A stretch of DNA of 15,516 nt. It comes from JBAVVD01 sp049697115 (GTDB taxonomy: Bacteria > Acidobacteriota > Aminicenantia > Aminicenantales > UBA4085). The position numbers and the translations under genes are program-made. Where the stretch lies: NCBI GenBank assembly GCA_049697115.1, contig JBAVVD010000061.1:1-15516 (forward strand). The letters are read 5' to 3'. Positions 1 to 7,729 of this stretch are shown here, piece by piece. Every line of letters begins with the position of its first letter. Positions within the stretch are counted from its first letter, which is position 1. The notes below the pieces were generated by a model. That model was not told the DNA's origin. It did no database searches and was given only the letters and a program-made list of their open reading frames with translations.

Positions 1-2
1 AG

Positions 3-155
3 CCCAAGACGGTGGCGACGCTTCGGTGGCAGCTCATCGAAATCGCTGGACGAGTTATCCGTCACGGCCGGCGTCTCATCCTTCGCTTAGCGACAACCCT
101 CGAAAAATATAGGCTCATGCTTCAGATGCGTCGTCGGGTGGCAGGTTTCACTTAA
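3..155 (+). CDS. Transposase C-terminal fragment (5' end outside window)
   Basis: The frame is open from the window edge to TAA at 153-155, giving 50 residues. It reads TLRWQLIEIAGRVIRHGRRL near the start and ends MRRRVAGFT. The pattern of a hydrophobic and arginine-rich stretch (RVIRHGRRLILRLA) followed by a short basic tail resembles the C-terminal end of DDE transposases of the IS1380 type (DDE group 1). The catalytic residues would lie upstream of the window, so it is unknown whether the element is intact. No terminal inverted repeat was recognised downstream. The family assignment is from remembered resemblance only; an unrelated basic C-terminus is possible. Confidence 0.5.
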   Translation, partial: PKTVATLRWQLIEIAGRVIRHGRRLILRLATTLEKYRLMLQMRRRVAGFT

Positions 156-354
156 CTCCTTGTTTCCCCCTTCCATTAGACTCTTTGATTCGCAACAGAA
201 TGACAGGGAGAGATCGAACCAAAATAGCCTAAAAGGTATACTCCTGGTTAAAAGCCAGTGATCATCAGTACCTTTTTGATGAAAAAAGGCGTTCCCTTCC
301 GCTTGGATGAAAATTCCCCCTCATTAAAAATTCCTATTGGCAATTTTGGGGAAC
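156..354. other. Intergenic stretch after the transposase fragment
   Basis: No gene is supported here. It contains an AT-rich inverted repeat, CCTTTTT at 271-277 with AAAAAGG at 283-289, without a T tract after it, so it is not a convincing terminator. A possible promoter for the hydrolase gene is listed separately. The right end of the putative insertion element should lie somewhere in this stretch but no boundary could be seen. Confidence 0.5.
214..242 (+). promoter_or_regulatory. Possible sigma70-type promoter for the hydrolase gene
   Basis: TATACT at 237-242 matches the -10 consensus in five of six positions. It stands 17 bases after TCGAAC (214-219), a poor -35 match (three of six). The spacing is ideal but the -35 is weak. 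It would give a leader of about 105 bases before the ATG at 355. Confidence 0.25.
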
Positions 355-2703
355 ATGATAAAACTTATATCCCGACAAAACATCAGAATCCCTGTTTTAT
401 TTTTGGCATTCCTGATCGGCGGGATGGCTCTTGGGCCAAAGGTCGCAACGGCAAAAGTCGTAAAAGTAGAAATGAATCATCGAGAAGTGGTCTCCACTTC
501 ATTGGAACACAGCCGCTCCGGTTCCTACGAAGTGATAAAGGGTATCATCTATCTTGAAGTGGATCCCGATGATCCCGCTAATCAACTGATTGTGGATCTG
601 AGACTTGCCCCAAGAAACAGTCGCGGTAATGTCGAGTTCTCCACGGAATTTGAATTGCACAAGCCGGTTAACGCCGATCGTGGCAATCATAGGCTGCTCT
701 ATTTTGTCAATAATCGCGGCAACAAGCTGGGAAATTGGCATTTCAACCACCAGGCCGGAAAGAATTGGCTTTACAGCCAGGGGTGGTCGTACCTGTGGTG
801 CGGTTGGAATTGCGATGTGATCGAAAGCGATCAAACGCTTAACATCAAAGTCCCCGTAGCAACCGAGAAGGGAAAAACCATAACAGGTAAGATTTATGCG
901 GAAATGATCTCCTATGCAAACAATATCACCTACAGCCAGCCGATCGTCTGGGGCGGTTCTATCGCTTACCCTCTCGTTGATAGGAATCAATCACAGGCAA
1001 GTTTGACGATGCGCCAATACCGATGGGACGAGCCGATAGATATACCACGCGATCAATGGGAATTTGCCCGTCTGGAGAACGGTCAGACTGTTCCAGATCC
1101 CGGTTTTGTATATATCAAACAAGGATTTAAGCCCGGCTGGTTATATGATCTGGTGTATGTCGGAAAGGATTCCAAAGTGACCGGATTGGGCCTGGCGGCC
1201 ATTCGTGATGTGGTCTCGTTTTTCAAATATGAAAAAGCCGATGAAAAAGGACAAGAAAATCCTTTAGCTGATATGATCGCCTATGCCTATGCCTGGGGAC
1301 ATTCCCAATCGGCACGCCTTTTGAACCATTTTATCTACCAGGATTTCAACAGTGATGAAAAACAGAGGATGGTCTTCGACGGTTTGATGGCCAATTGCCC
1401 CGGCGCTGGCAAGGGACTCTTTAATTCCCGTTTCGCCCAGACTACACGCCATGGCAGCCATCATGAAGATAATCTCTTCCCAATAGATTTATTTCCATTC
1501 AGCACGGTTGAACAGTACGATCCCGTCACGGGAGAACGGGGGGACGGATTAGCGAGAGCCCGGAAATCTGGTTTCTTACCCAAAATGTTTTTTATCAATT
1601 CTTCCACCGATTACTGGACCCGAGCTGCTTCCCTGCTTCATACAGATGTCGAGGGGAAGAATGATTCAGCCATTGATCCCAATGTTCGAATTTATTCTAT
1701 AGCGGGAAGAGCCCATACAGAGTCACGGATCGGTATTATCGGACGGTCATTATTGGTGGCTTTGGATCAATGGGTCAGTCATGGTGTAGAACCGCCGGCA
1801 TCTCAGATTCCAAAAATCTCCAACAGAACGCTGGTTGACATGGAGACCTTCCGCAAAACGTTTCCTGATATTCCCGGAGTTCTTATGCCAGATTCTTTTT
1901 ATAATCCCTACCGGTTGAACATGGGCGCTCGATGGCAAACGAAGGGCATTGCTGATAATGTGCCTCCAAAAACAGGCCCCCGTTATGTGTGTTTGATTCC
2001 TCAAGTCGATGAAGATGGAAACGAAATAGCGGGTATCCGTTTACCCGAGATATCCGTGCCATTGGCCACGTTTACAGGCTGGAGCATGCGTTCTCCTTTG
2101 TACTCCCGCACACTCCGGCGCAACGCGGGTCGAGTCTGGCCCTTCCCTATTTCGGCTGAAGAACGCAAAAAGAAAGGGGATTCCAGAAAGTCGATATTAG
2201 AACGATATCCCGATAAAACGCATTACCTCTCTGAAGTGACAAAGTCTCTTTTAAATTTAAGACATCAGCGATTTTTACTCGATGAAGACGTCTCGATGTT
2301 GCTCAAGGAGGCTGCTGAACAGAATTATTGGCCGATAGATGAGAATGCAACTCTTGTTTCAATCAAAACAGCTGCAACCCAGACCCCGGTGGTAAAACGC
2401 GGAGAATCGGCAATACTCACAGTCAGGTTTGAAGGACTGCCGGGCGATATCATCAGTGTCAAAGCCGTCGTTCGGGAAGCGCCTCAAAATTTTTATGTGT
2501 TCAATGACAATGGTCAAGACGAAGACGAACTGGCGGGTGACAATGTGTGGACAGGCAGACTCGATGTGGTGTCGGATGCCGTTCCTGGAGAGTATCATTT
2601 GGATATCCAAGCTTTTGACAAGAATTGGAATCCCATTTTTCTCTTCGGCACTATAAAAGAGGGCAGAGGAGAAATTGGGTCAATAATCATCACTGTGAAA
2701 TAA
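355..2703 (+). CDS. Secreted alpha/beta hydrolase domain protein with C-terminal Ig-like extension
   Basis: The ATG at 355 is preferred over the in-frame TTG at 337 because it gives a clean signal peptide: basic start, hydrophobic run IPVLFLAFLIGGMALG, and a likely cleavage after ATA near residue 33. The mature protein is therefore probably exported. The nucleophile elbow is GHSQS at residues 315-319 (Ser317), and a candidate catalytic histidine lies in AGRAHTES (His454). This matches the large poorly characterised family of about 500-700 residue alpha/beta hydrolase domain proteins whose substrates are mostly unknown; an esterase or lipase-type activity is an inference. Residues from about 655 to the end form an extra beta-rich domain with the pattern NDNGQDEDELAGDNVWTG, like the DDG..D..AGDG.Y motif of X-X-X or Ig-like appendages on secreted enzymes. 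At 782 residues it is longer than a bare hydrolase. No operon partner is seen. Confidence 0.75.
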   Translation: MIKLISRQNIRIPVLFLAFLIGGMALGPKVATAKVVKVEMNHREVVSTSLEHSRSGSYEVIKGIIYLEVDPDDPANQLIVDLRLAPRNSRGNVEFSTEFELHKPVNADRGNHRLLYFVNNRGNKLGNWHFNHQAGKNWLYSQGWSYLWCGWNCDVIESDQTLNIKVPVATEKGKTITGKIYAEMISYANNITYSQPIVWGGSIAYPLVDRNQSQASLTMRQYRWDEPIDIPRDQWEFARLENGQTVPDPGFVYIKQGFKPGWLYDLVYVGKDSKVTGLGLAAIRDVVSFFKYEKADEKGQENPLADMIAYAYAWGHSQSARLLNHFIYQDFNSDEKQRMVFDGLMANCPGAGKGLFNSRFAQTTRHGSHHEDNLFPIDLFPFSTVEQYDPVTGERGDGLARARKSGFLPKMFFINSSTDYWTRAASLLHTDVEGKNDSAIDPNVRIYSIAGRAHTESRIGIIGRSLLVALDQWVSHGVEPPASQIPKISNRTLVDMETFRKTFPDIPGVLMPDSFYNPYRLNMGARWQTKGIADNVPPKTGPRYVCLIPQVDEDGNEIAGIRLPEISVPLATFTGWSMRSPLYSRTLRRNAGRVWPFPISAEERKKKGDSRKSILERYPDKTHYLSEVTKSLLNLRHQRFLLDEDVSMLLKEAAEQNYWPIDENATLVSIKTAATQTPVVKRGESAILTVRFEGLPGDIISVKAVVREAPQNFYVFNDNGQDEDELAGDNVWTGRLDVVSDAVPGEYHLDIQAFDKNWNPIFLFGTIKEGRGEIGSIIITVK

Positions 2704-2799
2704 TGGCGGCCATCATTCGGACAACTCCATATGTATTCAGCGATCTTGACCAGGGATTGAATCATTGCAGGAATTCTCAAATTGGGATGGCGGTGGCCC

Positions 2800-3543
2800 T
2801 TATTTTTTCCGCGCGAAGCAGAGGATGGAGCTGCCGAAAGGAAGGCTCAAATACCTCGTGAGGACAGCTTCGCATTTGAGAATGTGATAAAGCCAATTGT
2901 TGAGTCGCGGATCGATGGCTTTTAAATCGGACCGGGCGATTGGATTCTGGCCGGGCAGAATCTTTGTCAGCCGTCTGGAGAGGAAGACAAAGAAGAAAAG
3001 AAAGAAATTGAAATAGCTCATTTTCAGGACACCAAAGCCGGCCTGTTCCAGCCGCTGCAAGAGAGTCTTTTTGGTGTATCTTTCCCGGGTGTGAAAGGCG
3101 AGATCGTGCTTTGACCGGAGGAAATTAAAAGCGGAATCAGTGATGAGAAGATAACCGCCGTTCTTTAAAACGCGATGCACTTCCTGGAGGACACGGGTGT
3201 CGTCCCGGACGTTTTTATGGTAGAGAACATCGAGGAGCGCCACAAGGCTGAAACTCCGGCTTTTAAATGGGAGTTTCTGCACATCCCCGCGGGCCACTTT
3301 TTTCAGGCCCCGTTTCCGGCAGAAAAAGAGAGCGTCTTCAGAGAAGTCGCAGCCGAAAGAGTTGCCGAAGTTCTCGAAAAAATTGAGATTGAAGCCTGTA
3401 CCGCAACCGGCATCCAGAATTTTCTGTCGACTCCGGGTGATCGCGAAGGATTCAAGAACGCCGAGAATAATATCCCTCCGTCCACGGAACCACCAGAAGC
3501 TCTCTTCGAGCGCATAATGCTTTTGGTATTCTTCTTTTTCCAT
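2800..3543 (-). CDS. Class I SAM-dependent methyltransferase
   Basis: A 247-residue protein. SAM-binding motif I is ILDAGCGTGFN at residues 42-52, the acidic end of strand 2 is GCDFSED (64-70), RGDVQKLPF (85-93) matches the adenine-side motif, and EVHRVLKNGGYLLITDS is motif III. The N-terminal ESFWWFRGRRDII is common in methyltransferases found in polysaccharide and lipid-glycan clusters. A very hydrophobic segment, YFNFFLFFFVFLS (177-189), suggests membrane contact, which fits a lipid-linked substrate. The ATG at 3543 is chosen over the adjacent GTG at 3546; GGGTGA lies just upstream. It is the last gene of the leftward operon, 14 bases after the aminotransferase stop. The acceptor (sugar, lipid or other) cannot be read from sequence. 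Confidence 0.8.
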   Translation of the reverse strand: MEKEEYQKHYALEESFWWFRGRRDIILGVLESFAITRSRQKILDAGCGTGFNLNFFENFGNSFGCDFSEDALFFCRKRGLKKVARGDVQKLPFKSRSFSLVALLDVLYHKNVRDDTRVLQEVHRVLKNGGYLLITDSAFNFLRSKHDLAFHTRERYTKKTLLQRLEQAGFGVLKMSYFNFFLFFFVFLSRRLTKILPGQNPIARSDLKAIDPRLNNWLYHILKCEAVLTRYLSLPFGSSILCFARKK

Positions 3544-3557
3544 CACTCACCCGGCCA

Positions 3558-4763
3558 TCATTTGGACAGGGGATGCGGATTTTTCTGATGAATTTTTTTT
3601 ATGGCCTGACAGACTTTTTGGATCTGGGATTGAGTCAGGGCCAGCCCTGAAGGGAGATAAAATCCTTTCTGGGATAGTTCTTCGGCTACGGGGAAGCGGA
3701 GTCCCTGATATTCTTTTTGCCCGGTAAACACGGGCTGCCGGTGAACGGGAATGAAGAATGTCCGGGTGTCTATGCCTTCCTCTTTAAGCCTCTTCATGAG
3801 GTCGTCTCTGGAGAGGCCGAATTCCTTCTCCACCAGGACCGAGTACATCCAGAAGACATTTCTGGCCCATTTTTTTTCCAGGGGGAGAGTCAACCCTGGA
3901 ATCCCGGAGAGCAACTTGCCGTAGGCCTTGGCCATCTTCTGCTTGATTTCAATGAACCGGTCGATCTCTTCGAGCTGAGCCAGTCCGATGGCGGCCTGGA
4001 GATTGGTCATCCTGTAATTGAAGGCCAGTTCGGTGTGAAGGAATCTCTGTTGCGGCGCATGGGCCAGGTCTTTGAGCCGTCGGGCCCGCTCGGCCAGCCG
4101 GTCGTTGTTGGTGACTACCATGCCGCCTTCGCCCGTCGTGATGATCTTGTTGGCGTAGAAACTGAAACATCCGATGTCGCCGATTGTCCCCACATACCGT
4201 TCCTTTTTTCTGTCGTTGTCCGGATAGTACAACGCTCCATGAGCCTCGGCCGCGTCCTCCACCACAGCCAGGTTGTATTCTCTGGCCGCCGCGAGGATTC
4301 TGTCCATGGAACAGGGGTGGCCGTACAGATGGACCGGGAGCAGAGCCTTAACCTTATTTTTTGTTTTTTTATTCAGGAGAACCTTATTCCGGCGGTCAAA
4401 CCGACATTCTTTCTGGATGAATGCGGTGAGTTGACGCGGATCGAGGTTAAAAGTCTCGGAATCGACGTCCACAAGCACAGGCCTGGCTCCCGTATAGAGC
4501 ACGGCATAGGGGACGGCAATCATGGTCAGGGCCGGAATGATGACTTCGTCTCCGGGTCCAATCCCCACTGCGGACAGAGCCAGATGAAGGGCTGTGGTGC
4601 CGCTGGTGGTGGTGACGGCATGTTGGGCCTTCAGGTATCTTGAAAATTCTTCCTCGAACTTCCGGATATAAGTTCCGGCCGAAGATATCCAACCCGTCTG
4701 GATGCAGTCGGTCACATACTTCAAAGTGTTTTTAGCGATTAAAGGTTCGTTGACTGGAATCAT
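3558..4763 (-). CDS. DegT/DnrJ/EryC1/StrS family PLP aminotransferase
   Basis: At 401 residues this is full length for the family that transfers an amino group from glutamate to a keto sugar nucleotide. The start MIPVNEPLI and GWISSAGTYIRKFEEEF is typical of the perosamine synthetase-like branch. TTSGTTALHLAL (51-62) binds the cofactor phosphate, VVEDAAEAHG (167-176) supplies the PLP ring aspartate (Asp170), and FSFYANKIITTGEGG carries the Schiff-base lysine (Lys206). Residues 117-138 hold a lysine- and arginine-rich insertion before the VKALLPVHLYG strand, longer than usual. It starts 5 bases after the cupin stop. Likely product: an amino-sugar nucleotide for a surface glycan; the exact sugar is not determinable. 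A regulatory or biosynthetic role in another pathway is less likely given the glycosyltransferase and methyltransferase beside it. Confidence 0.88.
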   Translation of the reverse strand: MIPVNEPLIAKNTLKYVTDCIQTGWISSAGTYIRKFEEEFSRYLKAQHAVTTTSGTTALHLALSAVGIGPGDEVIIPALTMIAVPYAVLYTGARPVLVDVDSETFNLDPRQLTAFIQKECRFDRRNKVLLNKKTKNKVKALLPVHLYGHPCSMDRILAAAREYNLAVVEDAAEAHGALYYPDNDRKKERYVGTIGDIGCFSFYANKIITTGEGGMVVTNNDRLAERARRLKDLAHAPQQRFLHTELAFNYRMTNLQAAIGLAQLEEIDRFIEIKQKMAKAYGKLLSGIPGLTLPLEKKWARNVFWMYSVLVEKEFGLSRDDLMKRLKEEGIDTRTFFIPVHRQPVFTGQKEYQGLRFPVAEELSQKGFYLPSGLALTQSQIQKVCQAIKKIHQKNPHPLSK

Positions 4764-4768
4764 GTTTC

Positions 4769-5170
4769 TTAGAAAAACTCCTTGTCGTTGTCCCCGGCAT
4801 AGGGCCCCTGTTTGACCTCGAGGATTTTTGCGTCCTCGAGAACTTCGACCTTGTGCCCCCCTCTGGCAAGAAGAATGGCATCACCGGGTTTCAGGATGAG
4901 GCTCTTCAGGCTCTGTCCCTGGTCATTGTAGAGGTCCACCTGGATTTTCCCTTTGAGGAGGACGAGGACTTCCTGGGTATGGAAGATTTCCCTTTTGATG
5001 AGCTTATGCCTGTGGCGTTTGACGATTTTTCCTTGTTTATGGATAAGCATGCCGAGCTGTTGGGAAAATTCGCCGGGAGTAAAAAAGCTCGGGCCCGGCT
5101 CGGAGAATTCTTTCCGGATGACAATGGCGTAGAGATAATCGTTTTCCATGATTTTTTCAAGGCTTTCCAT
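4769..5170 (-). CDS. Small cupin protein of a glycan operon
   Basis: A 133-residue single-domain protein. Cupin motif 1 is recognisable as HRHKLIKREIFHTQEVLVLLKG, with two histidines, a glutamate and a glycine in order. Motif 2 is KPGDAILLARGGHKVEV with a metal-ligand histidine. The end ILEVKQGPYAGDNDK is common in small cupins of lipopolysaccharide and O-antigen clusters. Such proteins may be sugar-nucleotide isomerases or epimerases, or metal-binding accessory proteins; nothing here decides between them. The ATG at 5170 is used because AAGGA (5181-5185) stands 10 bases upstream; an inner ATG at 5149 has no comparable site. That ribosome-binding site overlaps the stop of the preceding glycosyltransferase, which suggests translational coupling. 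Confidence 0.75.
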   Translation of the reverse strand: MESLEKIMENDYLYAIVIRKEFSEPGPSFFTPGEFSQQLGMLIHKQGKIVKRHRHKLIKREIFHTQEVLVLLKGKIQVDLYNDQGQSLKSLILKPGDAILLARGGHKVEVLEDAKILEVKQGPYAGDNDKEFF

Positions 5171-5177
5171 GGTTGGG

Positions 5178-5933
5178 CTATCCTTTTTTAATCTTTGTAA
5201 ACTTCAGTCTCCAGGCCAGCCAGATATATTTCCAGCCTTTACTGATATAGTCCATGAAATGGGAGCCTGTCTTGGAGCAGCCGGATTTTCTGGCTGTAGA
5301 GACATAGGGAATTTCTTTAATTCTGTAACCGAGCCGGCGGGCCCTGTAGATCAGGTCAATAAAATATTCTCCATAATCGCCTTTGAGCGGGATCTGGTCT
5401 AAGACATTCTTTTTGACAGCAATAAAACCGCTGGTCCAGTCTTTGAAGCCGGGATCAAGAAATTTCTGGAGGAAGCGGTTCAAGGAGCGGCTCATGAGAA
5501 AAGCAAGGAGCGTGTCGCTGCTTTCTGTGATGACCTCAACGCCGCCACCTTTAACAAACCGGCTGCCGACAGCCATGTCATAACCCATGGAAATGCTCGA
5601 GAGAAGGTCTTTCATTTTTTCAGGAGGCATGGAGAAGTCGCAGTCTGACCAGATAATGACGTTTCCCCGTGAAATGGCGATCCCGTCTTGGAGGGCGGAG
5701 ACCAGCCCTTTCTTGTTTGTGCGACGGAGAAGATAGATATTGTCCTGAGTTCTGGCCATATTTTCTACGACCTGCCAGGTGCCGTCCGGAGAATCGTCGT
5801 CAACGACGATGATCTCAGTCTTCTGGGGCGTGTATTTAATGGCCTCCTGGATGAGAGGAGCGATATTATCCTTCTCGTTGTATGTGGGAAAGATCACGGA
5901 TACTTCTCTCGGAGGCCGTTCCTGTTGCGCCAT
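5178..5933 (-). CDS. Family 2 glycosyltransferase, dolichol/polyprenyl-phosphate hexose synthase-like
   Basis: 251 residues from the ATG at 5933; the upstream TTG at 5975 would add a basic extension not typical of the family. The fold is GT-A: SVIFPTYNEKDNIAPLI (12-28), EIIVVDDDSPDGT (40-52), and the metal-binding DxD in the form IIWSDCDFSMPPE (93-105). DWTSGFIAVKKNVLDQI and GEYFIDLIYRARRLGYRIKEIPY match the DPM1 and undecaprenyl-phosphate hexosyltransferase group. These enzymes move a hexose from a nucleotide sugar to a polyprenyl phosphate at the inner membrane face. No C-terminal membrane helices or GtrA-like domain are present, so it is the short soluble-domain form. It is first in the leftward operon and divergent from gcvT across 160 bases. 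Confidence 0.85.
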   Translation of the reverse strand: MAQQERPPREVSVIFPTYNEKDNIAPLIQEAIKYTPQKTEIIVVDDDSPDGTWQVVENMARTQDNIYLLRRTNKKGLVSALQDGIAISRGNVIIWSDCDFSMPPEKMKDLLSSISMGYDMAVGSRFVKGGGVEVITESSDTLLAFLMSRSLNRFLQKFLDPGFKDWTSGFIAVKKNVLDQIPLKGDYGEYFIDLIYRARRLGYRIKEIPYVSTARKSGCSKTGSHFMDYISKGWKYIWLAWRLKFTKIKKG

Positions 5934-6021
5934 CTGCCAGTTTATTTTACATGTTCTTTCTTTTTCCCGCCACAATTTTTTAACTGGATAACGATTTGAA
6001 ATTGAGCCGGCACTTTTTCTC

Positions 6022-6050
6022 TTGCATGAGACCAGAATCTATGATAGTAA
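6022..6050 (+). promoter_or_regulatory. Weak candidate promoter region for the glycine operon
   Basis: TTGCAT (6022-6027) is followed 17 bases later by TAGTAA (6045-6050), and an overlapping TATGAT (6040-6045) matches the -10 consensus in five of six positions but lacks a -35 at the right distance. The stretch 6045-6075 is strongly AT-rich. I looked for a glycine riboswitch between 5934 and 6093 and saw none of its conserved elements. Confidence 0.25.
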
Positions 6051-6093
6051 AATATTTTATTCTTTCATATTATCATTACTTGGAAGCCCTAAA

Positions 6094-7182
6094 ATGAAAA
6101 GGACGCGTTTTTATACCAATCAAAAAAATCTTAAGGCCAGAATGATCGAATTTTTCGGCTGGGAGCTGCCTGTCGAATACTCGGGAATCATCAATGAGCA
6201 TATGGCTGTGCGCCAGACGGCGGGGCTTTTTGACGTCAGCCATATGGGAGAGATCCTCATCACAGGAAAAGAGGCGCTGTCATTTATTCAATATCTCACT
6301 CCGAACGATGTTTCCCGGCTGTCGGTGAACCAGGTCCAGTACACCGCCCTGACCACCCCCCAGGGGACTTTTATTGACGACTTACTTGTTTATTGTCTGG
6401 GGAGCGATAGATTTTTACTCGTCGTCAATGCGGCCAATACAGACAAGGATTATCAGTGGGTCCTCAGCCATGTGGCCGGTTATAATGTTAAAGTTGAAAA
6501 CGTATCCGACCGCTATTCCCAATTGGCCCTTCAGGGGTGCCGGGCGGGAGATATTCTCCAGCCGCTCACGGATATTCCTCTGGATGAGCTAAAACCGTTC
6601 TGGGCGAATCAAGGAAAGGTGGCCGGAGTGGATGTCCTTATTTCGCGCACGGGCTATACGGGTGAGGATGGCTTTGAGATTTATTCCCTTTCCACTGAGC
6701 CCGGCGTTATCTGGGAAGCCCTCCTTGAGAGCGGGAAATCCGATGGCCTCTTGCCGGTAGGGCTGGGGGCGCGGGATACGCTGAGGCTGGAGGCGAAGCT
6801 TATGCTTTACGGAAATGACATCGATGAATCGACCACGGTCCTTGAGGCAGACTTGAAATGGATTGTGAAGTTTAAAAAAGGCGATTTTCTGGGCAGGGAT
6901 GTGCTCCAAAGGCAGGCCGAAGAAGGAATTCAGAAAAAGATCGTGGGATTTGAAGTCGTCGAGAAAGGAATTGCCCGTCCCCACTATCCGGTTTTTCTAG
7001 CCGGTGAGAAGATTGCCGAAGTGGCCTCAGGCACATTTTCTCCCTTTCTCAAGAAGGGCATCGGACTTGTCTATCTGCCCATCGAGAACAGTGATATTGG
7101 GACAGAGTTTGAAATCGGCATCAGAGACAGGAAAGTAAAGGCCAAGGTTGTCCCCACGCCTTTTTATAAAAGAGAGTATTGA
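6094..7182 (+). CDS. gcvT: Glycine cleavage system T protein (aminomethyltransferase)
   Basis: 362 residues from ATG 6094, the usual length; the frame is open upstream to a TTG at 6022 but those 24 residues do not belong to the family. It transfers the methylene carbon from the aminomethyl group on lipoyl-GcvH to tetrahydrofolate, releasing ammonia. Family signatures in order: FGWELPVEYSGIINEHMAVR near the N-terminus, GLFDVSHMGEI, the folate-site region YTALTTPQGTFIDDLLVY, SRTGYTGEDGFEIY in the middle, and LGARDTLRLEAKLMLYG. First gene of the glycine operon, followed by 158 bases before gcvH, the only sizeable gap in the operon. Confidence 0.96.
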   Translation: MKRTRFYTNQKNLKARMIEFFGWELPVEYSGIINEHMAVRQTAGLFDVSHMGEILITGKEALSFIQYLTPNDVSRLSVNQVQYTALTTPQGTFIDDLLVYCLGSDRFLLVVNAANTDKDYQWVLSHVAGYNVKVENVSDRYSQLALQGCRAGDILQPLTDIPLDELKPFWANQGKVAGVDVLISRTGYTGEDGFEIYSLSTEPGVIWEALLESGKSDGLLPVGLGARDTLRLEAKLMLYGNDIDESTTVLEADLKWIVKFKKGDFLGRDVLQRQAEEGIQKKIVGFEVVEKGIARPHYPVFLAGEKIAEVASGTFSPFLKKGIGLVYLPIENSDIGTEFEIGIRDRKVKAKVVPTPFYKREY

Positions 7183-7183
7183 A

Positions 7184-7226
7184 GAATCCCTCAATCCCCC
7201 TTATTTCAAGGGTAAAAATGGGATTC
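7184..7226. repeat. Nested inverted repeat in the gcvT-gcvH spacer
   Basis: GAATCCC (7184-7190) is complementary to GGGATTC (7220-7226), and inside it CCCTT (7198-7202) pairs with AAGGG (7208-7212). No T tract follows, so it does not look like an intrinsic terminator. It could be an RNA-processing or stability element, or a copy of a small dispersed repeat. Confidence 0.4.
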
Positions 7227-7312
7227 AATGGATGGCTTCCGGTTGGATATGTGTGCCATAAAGCCAAGAAGTATAAGAGTTGAGCTGGGTTCTATGGAAG
7301 CAACTGGCAAGC

Positions 7313-7324
7313 AACCTTAAGGTT
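7313..7324. repeat. Perfect 12-base palindrome before gcvH
   Basis: AACCTTAAGGTT is its own reverse complement and ends only four bases before the AAGGAGG ribosome-binding site of gcvH (7328-7334). It could be a protein-binding site or chance; no promoter was seen beside it. Confidence 0.25.
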
Positions 7325-7340
7325 TCAAGGAGGTGACAAC

Positions 7341-7727
7341 ATGTTTCCCAATGATTTTTATTACACGAAAGACCATGAATGGCTGCAGGTCAAGGGTGAA
7401 GAAGCCATAGTCGGGATTACGAATTTCGCCCAGAAACAGCTCGGTGATATTGTCTATATCGAGTTCCCCTCTGTCGGGACTTCACTTGAGGTCCATCAGA
7501 CAATCGGAACCATTGAGTCGGTCAAGGCCGTCTCTGATGTGTATTCCCCGATCTCCGGCGAAGTCCTGGCCGTGAATACAGAGCTCAATGGCTCGCCCGA
7601 GCTTGTCAACCAGGACCCCCATGGAAAGGGGTGGATTATCCGCCTGAAGATAAAGAATAAATCCGACCTGGATCAACTCACGAACGCAGCGGATTATGAA
7701 AAGTTTCTCGAAGGACTTGAAGGCTGA
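7341..7727 (+). CDS. gcvH: Glycine cleavage system H protein (lipoyl carrier)
   Basis: 128 residues, the standard size. The lipoylation site is Lys62 in GTIESVKAVSDVYSPISGEV, the strongest signature of the family. The N-terminal DHEWLQVKGEEAIVGITNFAQKQLGDIVYIEFP and the end ELVNQDPHGKGWIIRLK also match. The lipoyl arm shuttles the aminomethyl intermediate among GcvP, GcvT and the dihydrolipoamide dehydrogenase, whose gene is not in this window. A near-perfect Shine-Dalgarno, AAGGAGGTGA, precedes the ATG, stronger than for other genes in the operon, in keeping with the stoichiometric excess of H protein needed. Its stop is 2 bases before the gcvPA start. Confidence 0.97.
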   Translation: MFPNDFYYTKDHEWLQVKGEEAIVGITNFAQKQLGDIVYIEFPSVGTSLEVHQTIGTIESVKAVSDVYSPISGEVLAVNTELNGSPELVNQDPHGKGWIIRLKIKNKSDLDQLTNAADYEKFLEGLEG

Positions 7728-7729
7728 TA

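Noticed and set aside
3717..4643. 308-codon ORF on the + strand opposite the aminotransferase
   Set aside because: It is fully antisense to a clear DegT-family gene with intact PLP motifs. The translation has no coherent domain and reflects codon bias of the real gene.
7218..7283. Short ORF with three glycine codons before gcvH as a glycine leader peptide
   Set aside because: The glycine codons are scattered, not clustered, and no terminator or competing hairpin follows before gcvH. It is kept only as part of the spacer observation.
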